A DNA stretch of 64,000 nucleotides from Athripsodes cinereus (lineage: Eukaryota > Arthropoda > Insecta > Trichoptera > Leptoceridae). This document shows positions 1 to 9,242 of the stretch, in pieces (within the stretch, counting starts at the first letter, position 1; every line of letters starts with the position of its first letter). The stretch lies in contig OX388317.1 of NCBI GenBank assembly GCA_947579605.1, forward strand, positions 25,935,384 through 25,999,383, given 5' to 3'. The notes under the pieces are model-generated. The model had not been told where the DNA came from. It made no database searches and saw nothing but the letters and a program-made list of their open reading frames with translations. The position numbers and the translations under genes were made by a program.

Positions 1-130
1 CTTGCATAAGGCGCTACGAAAAGCGGAAGATCGGAGTCGCTGGAAGCATTTTGTCCACACCTATAGAAATGATGGTCCCGATCCTCAGCACTGAGGAAGC
101 GACAACAAAGAAGAAAAAGATACACTAAAA
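1..130 (+). mobile_element. RTE-type LINE ORF2 C-terminal fragment
   Basis: Frame 2 reads KALRKAEDRSRWK followed by HFVHTYRNDGPDPQH and a stop. The AEDR-x-x-W pattern before a stop is typical of the extreme C-terminus of RTE-type ORF2 proteins. Only the last ~35 residues are in the window, and the element continues to the left. A related ending, with the motif gatcctcag, recurs near 56530. The short A/T-rich sequence after the stop may be its 3' tail. The family assignment is by pattern only. Confidence 0.5.
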
Positions 131-579
131 AAATAAATTATCATTATATTATTTGAGTCGAATTTTTGAAAAGTTTCATATCAGTCGACACATAAATTTG
201 TTAGAAATTTTTGCTAGTAATTAGATTCATATAGTACAAACATGCAAACACATTTACGAACGGAATATTTAATTGAGATTTCGTTAACAACTTGTCACAA
301 ATAATTTTATAAGTATGTTCTTAACGCAGTATTGCTACTACTTATTAAACGACTGATTTGAAATACTTTATCTGTACCTACTTAAAATATACGCACTTTA
401 ATAATTATTATCATACTGACATTTCATGGCCTTAATATAATATTAATATGTAAATATTCCCTCATTTGCAGATCTTTTTATTATTTTGTTAAATGAAAGG
501 AGGAAATATTATTTCTTTATTGTAATAAAGTTTCAGGATTATAAGACAATTCAATAAGAGCTTCTCTACTACAATATTG
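131..579. other. AT-rich stretch, nothing recognised
   Basis: Strongly AT-rich sequence without an open frame, repeat family match or hairpin that I could identify. Confidence 0.5.
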
Positions 580-582
580 TAT

Positions 583-897
583 GTCATAATCATCATCGCC
601 CTCAACGCTCCTTTCGGGAGAACATAGGGCAGAAACCAGCCTCTTCCATTCAGAGCGTCTTTGTGTCACCTCTTCCTATGACATTTCCTGCGCTTTGATT
701 TTGTTACCATAGGAACGGTGTATTGTGAAAGAGAAATGCCTGGGCCGACGGAAGAACAGTGTTCATTTTGGCCAACTATCATTGGGCATTTTCAGAACAT
801 GACCCGCCCAGGACCATCGTCTCTCCTGTATCACGGAGATTACAGATCTCTGCCGGGTGTGTCGGTACACAGCATCATTTGTGACATGTATGTAGGA
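583..897 (-). mobile_element. RTE-A LINE 3' fragment
   Basis: Reverse-strand match to the last ~100 codons and (GAT)n tail of the RTE-A element better preserved at 47776-48912. The tail cgccctcaacgctcct lies at the left end, next to atcatcatc. The reverse strand encodes pieces of VISVIQERRWSW-GHVL-MPNDSWPK. Frames are broken by indels, so this is a dead 5'-truncated copy. Confidence 0.8.
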
Positions 898-1382
898 GAG
901 TATTAATGACAATCTTTGAAATATGATGTAAGATAAAAACGTATGAAAATAAATCAATGAAACATTGTTTCAAGTTATTTTGACTAAAAATTTTTATAAT
1001 GATAGCTTAAAATGTCCTTCATTAACTATTAATAAATTATCCTCGTTGCTATAATTGTAAGAAATTGTACAGATGAAAAGCTTCGTGATCACATTCCTTT
1101 AATAGCAATAGATATTTAGCATCTTCAATTCAGCGGTGAGGTATGCAACTCATTTTGGGGACGACTTAGAAATCTTAATATATGTGTAATGTGTGACTTC
1201 TAGATTCTCTTCTCGTTGGAGACTCCGTGATAGTATAGGAGTGTACTTTTGTAATATGTTTTTCTTTGTATATTATTGTTTTTATTGTTTATTTTTTTCA
1301 TGACAAAGACTTATATAACCGTTCATTATGTGAATAAATAATTGAAACATTAAAATAATACATATAATAAAATTAATTGTGC
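898..1382. other. AT-rich stretch with a weak S1 body trace
   Basis: Mostly featureless. Positions 1125-1165 resemble the S1 body (cagcgatgaggtttgccacc-like), and 1215-1240 resembles its end, so an old S1 remnant may be present. Confidence 0.35.
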
Positions 1383-1628
1383 CATGGAGCACCCGGTAAA
1401 CAATTGGTCTCCCAATCTTTTTCGAAAGTTTTCGAGTGTTCTGTGAAAGGCAGGTATTTGAAAAAATAGAGACATTTTACATCTCAGATTCAGCGATGAG
1501 GTTTGCCACCCATCTTGAATGTCCTATTTTTTTATTGGCACGATAAGACGGCCTGCATGTTTATTAAGAATATGTAGGTGTTCTGCTGGCTACCCCACTT
1601 GTGGGATATGCCTTGATGGTGTAGTAGT
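1383..1628 (+). mobile_element. S1 SINE-like retroposon copy
   Basis: Near full-length copy. It begins with the head gtggagcacccggtaaa-like motif, continues through cgagtgt-ctgtgaaaggcag and ttcagcgatgaggtttgcc, and ends with ggctaccccacttgtggg and a tag-rich tail. It is diverged by scattered substitutions and a small indel relative to the 21451 copy. Confidence 0.75.
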
Positions 1629-1739
1629 AACATTAAAATAATTCTTGCTTTGGTAAAGAAATTGGGGAGACAATGCAAATAACCAATCATCTGTAATACT
1701 TCTATAAATAACTATATAAAACCTACAATTAATATAAAA

Positions 1740-1875
1740 CTTTGTAATTATCTGGGGACGCCCACGCCGAGAGTACCTGATGGTGGACATGCGCTGCTCA
1801 TCATATGCAGAATTCAAAAGAACCGTACAAGACAGGGAGGCGTGGAGGAGAAGAATTAAATAGATAATTGCTGCA
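1740..1875 (+). mobile_element. RTE-C LINE C-terminal fragment
   Basis: The plus strand encodes GRPRREYLMVDMRC followed by SSYAEFKRTVQDREAWRRR and a stop, the same C-terminal plan as at 54156 and 20965. The GRPRR linker before a Tyr-Ala/Val-Glu-Leu/Phe-Lys-Arg helix and the DRE-x-WRRR ending mark the end of an RTE-like ORF2. The sequence gcaaaccaatcccaggattg follows the stop and matches the 3' region of the other RTE-C copies. Confidence 0.6.
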
Positions 1876-2294
1876 AACCAATCCCAGGATTGAAACCAGA
1901 GAGAGAGAGAATTATCTCAGTAACTTGAGGTTGACGTGGCACGAAATGTTTGTGCAAAATACAATCCATTTATATGAATGAGACATCGACTTAATATAAT
2001 ACTTTTGCAATACAGGAAAAGATTACTTGTAACTTATAATTATGTACTGTGACTGTGAGAATATTAAACTTGCTCCTTTTGAGGGCAGGATGTGTTGAAA
2101 ATATCATTAGAAACTAATATTTTTAGAATAATATGCAGAAACTCTTGAGTAGCAATAAACAGTCATGAATGAGATAAATAACTTTTCCCACGGTGGCGAT
2201 TGTAAACAACTATTGTAAACAAAGTGTCCATATTATGCAGGATACTGCGAAATACTTCTTCAGCAGTAAACAAGATATAGAATTTTTAAATATG
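1876..2294. other. AT-rich stretch, nothing recognised
   Basis: No coding pattern or repeat match seen apart from a short gagaga run at 1899-1911. Confidence 0.45.
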
Positions 2295-2445
2295 ACCCCA
2301 TTCCATTTATTTTTTTAATATCTTTTTTACTGTACATTCATTACAGACAATTACATAAAAGGTAAACATTCAAGTTAGATATAATAAATATACAGAGGGC
2401 GAGTTTATCGCAAAGGCGCTATCTCTTCCAACTAACCCAAAATAT
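2295..2445 (-). mobile_element. LINE 3' UTR fragment
   Basis: Contains cagagggcgagtttatcgc followed by atctcttccaactaaccc, a 3'-UTR motif repeated at 41795-41850 and, more loosely, at 10205 and 44470. In reverse orientation it lies a short distance before an A/T-rich poly(A)-like end. No coding part is attached. Confidence 0.55.
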
Positions 2446-2585
2446 CCATATTGAAATAGATCTATTGTACTAATCACATCTATGCACTATGCAATCGATA
2501 TAATGTGAAAGAATAACTTTTTTCAGCACACAAAACTTATTTACTTGAACGATCGTTGAAAAGATTTTAAGTTCGTAGGATGTTT

Positions 2586-2738
2586 TACTACTACTATATT
2601 ATCACGGCATTTCCTACAAGTGGGGTAGCCAGCAGACCAGCTGCATGCAATTATCACGTAAGCTGTCGTCTCTGTGATATCAAGAAATAAGACAATTAGG
2701 ATATGTGGCAAACCGAGAACCTTACCTGTTTTATACAA
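2586..2738 (-). mobile_element. S1 retroposon, 5'-truncated
   Basis: Reverse-strand S1 copy. The tail (ctactacta, then ggcatttcctacaagtgggg) is at the left; the body extends to about the ttgccac motif. The head half is missing, as expected for incomplete reverse transcription. It shares body variants with the copy at 3120. Confidence 0.7.
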
Positions 2739-2739
2739 A

Positions 2740-3112
2740 ATTTATGACAAATTTTACTATTGAATTTTAAATGATGTTAAATTTTGAGTTTTAAATTTTG
2801 AGAGATTTTATATGATATATTTGTTTTTAATTTTTTTTGAGAGATTTTATATGATATTTTTATGTTTTATGCTTTGTGAGCATTATTCTATTAATTTTTA
2901 CTCTATTCTATTGTAATTGTTGTTTGTTGATTTTATCTGTTGTGTTTGGTTATGTATGTTTTGTAGAGCACATAAGGGTAATATAGGGATCTTCACTGGT
3001 TTGCTTTTTGCTAAATATGTTATAGACCATTGTATTTTTTGTATCAACTGTATGTATCCTGTAAAATTGAAATAAATATTAAATAAATACTATTTCAATT
3101 AGGTACCATCAA
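2740..3112 (+). other. AT-rich region with a small duplication and LINE-like 3' end
   Basis: The unit gagattttatatgatat occurs twice (about 2802 and 2842). The stretch ends in gaaataaatattaaataaatac, which looks like the A-rich end of a retroposon. No ORF is visible. Confidence 0.3.
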
Positions 3113-3119
3113 GCCATTT

Positions 3120-3250
3120 TCATCAAGTGGGGTAGCCAGCAGACCAGCTGCATGCAATTTACGTGTAAGTTGTCGTCTTCATGCTATCAAAGAAATATGA
3201 CAATCAGGATAAGTGGCAAACCTAGAATTACCTCTTTTATACCATTTAAA
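3120..3250 (-). mobile_element. S1 retroposon, 5'-truncated
   Basis: Reverse-strand S1 copy beginning with aagtggggtagccagcagac and ending near the ttgccac/ctttta body segment. It is closely related to the copy at 2586-2738. Confidence 0.7.
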
Positions 3251-4343
3251 TTTGTTCTGTCCTTTTTACATATCTATTTTTATAATTAACTATCTTCCAG
3301 GCAATCCTATAGGTATATAAATGTTGGTTGAATTGTGAACTTTTCTGATGTTTTCTTAACCTCTAATATGCTTGGTAATATGACACCTGCAAACATTCGC
3401 GGGCGACGCTCTTGAATTCCACACTCAAATAATGGATAGCCTCTCTTTTGTCGTCATTATTTACCAACAAAATAATAGTATTAAAAATTTGTAATCAAAT
3501 TTTTACAAAGAAAAATCAATGATCTACCTACTGATATAAGTATTATGTCATATCTCGCATTCTATGATTCATAAAAAAATAAACAAAACAGCAGTTTGAT
3601 AAGTGATGACTGGTGTACAATATACTTACATGTAGTAGTGACTGGTGTATTGTCTCAACAATATATGTGGTAGTAAGAATATCCAATACATTGGAACACT
3701 GCATTGAAACAATACCTATTTGTATATAGATGGATATACTTTAAAATAAATAATTACACAAACAAATTACAGTAAGGCGTCTAAATATGATCCATGAACC
3801 AATAAAAAATATAATAATATTCATATTAATTGAGTAGTGTAATGTTTATATAATTATTATGGTTTAAATGTGAGGAAGGTATTATTATTGTGAACATTAT
3901 TCCTCTGATTTCATTAATATTGCTTATTTTTTCCATAGGCGTGTATTAACTAGCGGACCATTGCAAAAATTAAAAAAATCATATCATAATTTTAAAATGA
4001 TATCATGATAGCAGATAATGAAATTGACATCAAGTTACAGTACGAGCTGTTTGGAGATATGCCATAGCGGCAGTGTCGACGCATGATTCATGAACTAATA
4101 ACGGTGGCGCTACCGTCGCATGGAGGGAAATATAAATTGACAAATTCGTTTACCGAGGTGTCATCTCAGTAAAAAAGGTTTTTTAATAAAACTGCTTAAC
4201 ACAACTCAAAATAAATTATATATACTTGTGCAATAATGTTTTATACGCCAATGTCTGGTACATTCTTGGAGTTTTGTTACGTAATACAGCCATAATACTC
4301 ATGTAAATGTTGAAAATGACTATACTCAGCTACCGCAGATTTG
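3251..4343. other. AT-rich stretch, no recognised element
   Basis: No convincing ORF. A slightly GC-richer patch at 4060-4130 contains ggtggcgctaccgtcgc, which I could not assign. The phrase gactggtgta occurs twice near 3610 and 3645. Confidence 0.4.
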
Positions 4344-4620
4344 TCATTCACGTACTGTGTGACTATAGTCAGCTCCCGCATATTGGAAGTTGAGAAATTC
4401 TGGGTATAATAAATTGTATGAATTCACTATTTTTGATTTTATTGATGTGTATGTGGGTGTATATATATTTATGTGTATCTGGATGTGTTTGTGTTGATTT
4501 GCGTACCTTATTATTTTATTCCCTGTCATGTCTTTCGAAGTGGCTGAGGATGGTGTTTGTGTGTGTGTGTGAATGTTTAATGTGGGCGTGAGTGTTGAGT
4601 GGAAATAACGTCTTATCACA
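4344..4620. repeat. GT-rich low-complexity region
   Basis: A run of gtgtgtgtgtgtgtg at about 4556-4571 sits within a wider TG/TA-rich stretch. The reverse-strand open frame here reads as Thr/His/Ile low complexity and is not considered coding. Confidence 0.6.
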
Positions 4621-4817
4621 TCTATGTATGTGTAGACTGTTGGTGATATTTGCTAGTTTTATTTTGTTTTTATTTTATTATATTTTATGTTTTAATTTAG
4701 TTTATTGATTTGATATGCATATCTTTTAGTAAGTAATAAAGGAATATTATCCTTAAACAGGTCTGTCTACTTGGATAAAAGTATTTCTTATTTGCATTGA
4801 TTTGATTATATTTGTTT

Positions 4818-4939
4818 ATGGCCGGTTTCAATAACCTATCTATCCGTGACTGTCGATTGAAATGTATGATTTAAAATATAGAACACAATAGATTTCAATC
4901 GACAGTAGCGGATAGATAGATTATTGAAACCGGCCATAA
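4818..4939. mobile_element. TA-flanked palindromic MITE
   Basis: Two arms of about 45 bp (left starts tggccggtttcaataacc, right ends with its near-perfect reverse complement) flank a ~30 bp centre. The outer bases are flanked by TA on both sides, consistent with the TA target duplication of Tc1/mariner-type elements. There is no coding capacity. The terminal TGGCC resembles the ends of the ~690 bp element at 59081. Confidence 0.75.
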
Positions 4940-5700
4940 ATAAACAAATAATTATGTTGTATTGAAGCAAGTTATTGAATGACAAACTCTAGTAATATAG
5001 CACGTTTTATTAATTCTGTGCGAGCGTTAAAAAAAGGAGATGGGAAAGTGAAGGTAAAATCGAGGGATGTAATGCTTTTATTAAGTAAGATAAAAATAGA
5101 AGAGAAGACACCATGAACGACAATATGAAAATTACTACTTCGTTATTTGATAAAAAAAATCTAAAAAACTATGCGATTAAAACTTCACATCGGAAGTCTA
5201 AAATTCTTGCACATTTTTATGAACGATTTTTAGAATAGCCATTAAACGTTTAAATTTTTCTTTTTTACACACTATTCTGATTTTTCAACAATTTTTTCCT
5301 TATTCAGGCGATTTTATTACATTCAATATAAAAAATTACGGTGCATCGGACAATTTTTGTTCTTTTTTTGTAATAAAATTCTTCGACCCAAAATCTACAA
5401 AGTAATCTAATTCCATGAAATACCTACTTGTATAATAATAATCTGATGTAAAATACAAGTTTAAAAATAATAAACAAATAAATTTTCCATTTTTATCGTC
5501 CAATGATGATACAATTACATATGTGTTTGATTATATTTTGCTATCAAGATTCTTTTATTTAATCCCAGAAATAATTTATTTTAATGGTGATAATTTTTTT
5601 TAAACATTGATTGTGTTATGCAACCATGTATTAAGTCACACCAATCTCAAATTATTACAACCGATATTCGCTGTTGAGTGACTATTAATATTTATTTTTT
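4940..5700. other. AT-rich stretch, nothing recognised
   Basis: No repeat match or coding pattern seen. Confidence 0.45.
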
Positions 5701-5783
5701 TAATTTATAAATTACAATTTATTTGTTTTACTTTTATTTTTTAATATTTTTTGTAAAACAAATAAATTGTAGTTTATAAATTA
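5701..5783. repeat. AT-rich hairpin
   Basis: A 31 bp arm at 5701-5731 is the reverse complement of 5753-5783 apart from one base. The 21 bp loop is T-rich. It may be a very small fold-back element; no family match. Confidence 0.6.
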
Positions 5784-5839
5784 AAATTATGGAGTTTTAC
5801 AAGTTGTGCACCAATAAAATCATGACTATTAATAGCTCT

Positions 5840-6050
5840 ATTCACCATCTACTACTATTGATGATGATTAATGATTTTGGATTTTTGACGCTGTTTAACA
5901 GTCCCTTGACCGTCTCAAAGGCGCCAGTGAAGAGTTCAGTTTTCAATTTACTTCTGAAGCTGGTGACAGTGTGACTACCTCTCAATGGCACCGGTAGGCG
6001 ATTCCACGTAGGCGGTCCAAGAACACCAAAGACCATCTCATAGAAGTTAG
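5840..6050 (-). pseudogene. CR1-like LINE ORF2 C-terminal fragment
   Basis: The reverse strand encodes GPPTWNRLPVPLRGSHTVTS, then FRSKLKTELF. The WN-x-LP-x-x-(L/I)R ... F-x-x-x-L-K pattern is the usual C-terminal end of CR1/Jockey-superfamily ORF2 proteins. About 65 residues survive. The S1 copy at 6055 abuts its truncated end. Confidence 0.65.
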
Positions 6051-6054
6051 ATTT

Positions 6055-6275
6055 ACCGGCACTATAACTACTATACCATCACGACTTATCCCACAAGTGG
6101 GGTAGCCAGCAGACCAGAAGCATGTAAGAAACATGCAAGCTGTCCTCTCAGTGCCAATGTAAAATCAAGACATTCAGGATGGGTGACTAACCTCATCGCT
6201 GAATTTAAGATAGAAAATGTCTTAATTTTTTCAGACATCTGCCTTTTACAAGACACTCGAAAACAAATATTGTTT
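6055..6275 (-). mobile_element. S1 retroposon copy
   Basis: Reverse-strand copy running from the tail (actactataccatcacg, cccacaagtggggtagcc) through the body to the acactcgaaaac segment of the head. It lacks only the first ~45 bp. Confidence 0.75.
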
Positions 6276-6424
6276 TAAATTTTACTTATAATATGTCTAG
6301 GTCTAGGTTTATTTATCATTTTTTTTTAAACAAATGCCTGCTTTTAACCGAATCATGGTTATCTGCCGTCCATTGTGCTGACACTGGCATTTAATAAGTA
6401 TAAACATCTGTAGGTATCAGTAGA

Positions 6425-6520
6425 AGATTCATCCACAACTGTGGCGGGCATCTTCAGTGGTAGAAAACTTGCTTACAGTGTTCACCTGAAGATGCCCGCC
6501 ACAGTTGTAAGTGAAACGTT
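6425..6520. repeat. PLE-like fold-back with hammerhead-like motif
   Basis: Inverted arms 6435-6463 and 6486-6513 (core cctgaagatgcccgccacag). The right arm reads CTGAAGA, a variable loop region, then GAAACGTT (6486-6520), the order of conserved boxes in a hammerhead ribozyme. However, flanking stem I pairing is absent and stem II is poor, so the motif looks decayed. The sequence gggatataaataggccacggccac leads directly into the 151 bp tandem. Confidence 0.5.
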
Positions 6521-6546
6521 GGGATATAAATAGGCCACGGCCACTC

Positions 6547-6848
6547 AGGTATTAGTAGAAAAGTTTTCTTCCGGGCTGAGTGCCGTGGTCTACAGGAAAA
6601 TTTATGTCCCATTGCCCTGGAGAACATGGTTACTCATCCCGGAAGAAAACTTTTCTTCTAGTGACGCCGGCTGTGAAAGCCAAAGATCATACCTTATAGG
6701 TATTGGTAGAAAAGTTTTCTTCCGGGTTGAGTGGCCGTGGCCTACAGGAACATTTATATCCCATTGCCGTGGAGATCACGAACACTCAGCCCGGAAGAAA
6801 ACTTTTCTTCTAGTAACGCCGGCCGTGAAAGCCAAGATTATACCTATT
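6547..6848. repeat. Two-copy 151 bp tandem with internal inverted arms
   Basis: Unit 1 is 6547-6697 and unit 2 is 6698-6848. Each unit contains gaaaagttttcttccggg near its start and the reverse complement near its end, separated by about 85 bp, so each could fold into a stem-loop. The units differ at about 10% of positions. The overlapping ORFs read through both units and are a by-product of the repeat. Confidence 0.75.
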
Positions 6849-6904
6849 GGTATTGTTTACATTTGTCTATGTATTCACTGTGTCGGTGTTTAGGTAGTAA
6901 AATT

Positions 6905-7065
6905 CAATATCGAAAAAATAAAACAGGTGTTTTATTCTACTAAAGATTTAATTTGTGAGAGAGACGTCTTTCGTCTTATGAGGACATTGTCAATCTTTGA
7001 TTCTCTCTCACAAATTAAATCTTTAGTAGAATAAAACACCTGTTTTATTTTTTCGATTTGTCTAT
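6905..7065. repeat. Long near-perfect hairpin element
   Basis: Arms of about 55 bp (6911-6965 and 7008-7062) appear fully complementary: both contain ctactaaagatttaatttgt and aaaacaggtgttttattc in opposite sense. The 42 bp centre carries cgtctttcgtcttatgagga, related to the centre of the hairpin at 38830. No ORF. Confidence 0.8.
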
Positions 7066-7465
7066 GTATTTATTACATTGTCTGAGCTATTTTTACTTTA
7101 CTAAATATTGTCTGTGGTCTTAATCTATGAATTTTGCATAGGTATGTAATTTTTTTTTGTGGGCGTTCCATCCAACAGAGGGTGAATTTGCCCATGTTAG
7201 ATCTCATAATTTTATATTTGCAAAACAGTTACGAAACAATATTTAAGTTTAAATATATCTTGTAATCTGCCGAGGGACGTATAGGTACATACATATGTCA
7301 AAATTTGTCAAGACTTTTTAGCTTTTGTTGTATATATTACATACTGATTTTATAATAGATAGAATTTCATTGTGATCTATGAAATGTGCATATGTTTTTA
7401 TATTTTTTATTTCTGATTACATGTACGTACATAAACGTCAATAATAATATTAATAATAATAATAA
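7066..7465. other. AT-rich stretch leading into an AAT repeat
   Basis: The last 25 bp (7440-7465) are an imperfect AAT/TAA microsatellite into which the R4/Dong-like LINE is inserted. Nothing else is recognised. Confidence 0.45.
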
Positions 7466-8092
7466 TTGTCCAGTATCGGTACTTGAAAACAATGACACTA
7501 AACTCTACTGGGATCGACCCATTCAAACTGATCGAACTATTATAGCTAATCGACCAGATATTGTGTTGGTTGATCGCAGATGCCGTAAAACATACATCAT
7601 AGACATCACTATACCGCACGATGAAAATTTAAATAAAGCTGAGCAAGATAAGATAATAAAATATCTTGATCTTGCTCATGAAATCAAAGATATGTGGAGA
7701 ACACCTACCACAATCATCGTGCCTATAGTGTTGTCTGTGAATGGTTTAATACCTAAGAGTCTGTCAAGCAATCTCAGAAAACTGGGAGTAGATGACAGGC
7801 TCAAATACAGCATGCAGAAGGTCGTACTTCTATCGTCCACCAGGATAGTAAGAAGGTTTTTGTCCCAGTAGCTCTGTAAGTGATCTCCCATGATTGTACT
7901 ATTTCATAGAACATCATGGAAGAATCAACTCGAATAATGTTGGGGTTCTACATTTTGAATATAAATTTATTTTAATATTTTATGGTTTTTGTTATTTAAT
8001 GTTATATTTAAATTTTATTGTTAATCTTATATTGTGTTCAAAATTTAGAATCTAATATTATTTTGTTAAATAAATGAGATATGAGATAATAA
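7466..8092 (+). mobile_element. R4/Dong-like LINE, 5'-truncated
   Basis: The element consists of an endonuclease-coding 3' segment and a ~220 bp 3' UTR ending in gagatatgagat. A second copy at 37488-37826 is truncated further in and shares the UTR. Both are bordered on the two sides by TAA/AAT repeats. Dong of Bombyx mori, an R4-clade LINE with a restriction-like endonuclease, is known to insert in TAA repeats, so the clade assignment is an inference from target plus endonuclease type. Confidence 0.6.
7467..7871 (+). CDS. Restriction-like endonuclease C-terminus of a LINE ORF
   Basis: About 134 residues in one open frame. The upstream in-frame ATG at 7386 lies in flanking DNA and the AAT repeat (it would encode Asn runs), so the true start is missing. 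Visible motifs are LYWDRPIQTDRTI, then RPDIVLVD, twelve residues from the P-D pair to the D of IIDITIP, then an Ile/Leu-rich segment VPIVLSVNGLIPKSL and an end in RIVRRFLSQ. P-D-x(n)-D is the nuclease signature of LINEs that cut with a restriction-like endonuclease (R2/R4 type). The reverse transcriptase domain is not present. The frame is intact to its stop, but the protein cannot be functional alone. Confidence 0.65.
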   Translation, partial: CPVSVLENNDTKLYWDRPIQTDRTIIANRPDIVLVDRRCRKTYIIDITIPHDENLNKAEQDKIIKYLDLAHEIKDMWRTPTTIIVPIVLSVNGLIPKSLSSNLRKLGVDDRLKYSMQKVVLLSSTRIVRRFLSQ

Positions 8093-8134
8093 TACTACTT
8101 ACTTTTACTTTTCGGGTCCGGACTTCAGACCTTG

Positions 8135-8720
8135 ATAATAATAATAAAGCTTTATTGACAGAACATAATACAAAGTTTGTACAAGAAACACATAATAAAT
8201 AGAAAACAGTGCTCTGTTAAATGGCGGACTTGTTGCAGAACAACATCTTCCAGTCAACCACTCGAAAGAAGAAAAAAAACTACAAAAAAGAATAAATGCT
8301 CAAATCAAAAATATATACAAGAAAATACATACATATATAAAATATAAAAAGATATAAGAATAAATAGTAAATTAAGTAAATTAATTACGATGTCTATGCA
8401 AAAAGAGAGGGGAAGGGGAAAGGGAAGGAATCCTACCTTAATCGACCAAAGACAAAAAAGAAAAAACAGAATAAGTGTCAACGCCGTGAAATTTTATTCT
8501 TGAAAACCAAAAATGATGAAGACGTGCTAACCTCCGAAGGGAGTTGGTTCCATATCCTAGCTCGATGGACCGTAAATGAAGAAGTGAAAAAATCCGTATG
8601 GTTAGAGGGAATTCTAAGAAGACCATTGTTTGCTGACCTGAGTGGCAGACCATGTGAGGAGGCAAATTGAAAGCGTTCTCTGAGATATACTGGTGCATCT
8701 TGATTTGATAACACCTTGAA
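8135..8720 (-). mobile_element. CR1-like LINE 3' end
   Basis: The left edge, ataataataaagctttattg, is the reverse complement of an AATAAA-bearing 3' end. On the reverse strand, 8715 to ~8480 encodes HGLPLRSANNGLLRIPSNHT and then VHRARIWNQLPSEV ... VFKNKI, a CR1/Jockey-superfamily ORF2 C-terminus split over two frames by a frameshift. The 3' UTR follows. The copy is 5'-truncated. Confidence 0.7.
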
Positions 8721-8763
8721 TAGAAGACAAAATGTGTCGATCGTTTCGGATATATCGTATTCT

Positions 8764-8963
8764 GATATTATACTTTAAATACAACACAGTTAACTTTTCA
8801 CTTAGATTTATTCAAATCCCGAGCGCTTTCGTCAATGTTGATAAATCGACATTTTCAAGAATTTTCAAGAGAAAATGTCAATTTATCAACATTGACGAAA
8901 GCGCTTGAGATTTGAATAAAACTAAGTGAAAAGTTAACTGTGTTGTATTCAAAGTAGAATATC
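8764..8963. repeat. PLE-like fold-back (200 bp)
   Basis: Left arm 8764-8859 and right arm 8871-8963 are inverted copies (acaacacagttaacttttca in the left arm and its complement in the right). Each arm holds the segment TTGAAAATG-stem-GAAAGCGC, which recurs at 30471-30499 and 57858-57890. In the left arm the stem is GTCGAT/ATTGAC and in the right GTCAAT/ATTGAC. The arrangement resembles a degenerate hammerhead core. The sequence just outside the right arm (8963-9000) recurs inverted at 57000-57040. Confidence 0.65.
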
Positions 8964-9179
8964 ATCATAATAAATTTTCACTCTGTGAATGTACAAACCT
9001 TAGAGTTATTATATAGTATTCTATCTGGAAAATAAGAATTTGGCGAGTTTTTGTGGATATTTAAAGTACGAAATTATTTTTTTACATTTTTCATACGCGT
9101 TCGACGTATTACAAATATACATATATTTTTACTTGTGACTGTAAATCGTTAATAATTAAAATAAAGAAAGAATTCATTT

Positions 9180-9242
9180 CATTCATCGCCCTCAACGCTC
9201 CTCTTGGGAGCACAGGGCAGAAATCACCCTCCTCCATTCTTT
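9180..9242 (-). mobile_element. RTE-A 3' terminal fragment
   Basis: About 60 bp matching the last codons (CSREER region) and cgccctcaacgctcct tail of RTE-A in reverse orientation; very short 5'-truncated insertion. Confidence 0.75.

Noticed and set aside
4344..4619. 91-codon reverse ORF
   Set aside because: Encoded by a GT-rich low-complexity tract.
6585..6943. Two overlapping ORFs as a duplicated gene
   Set aside because: They arise from the 151 bp non-coding tandem; different frames are open in the two units.
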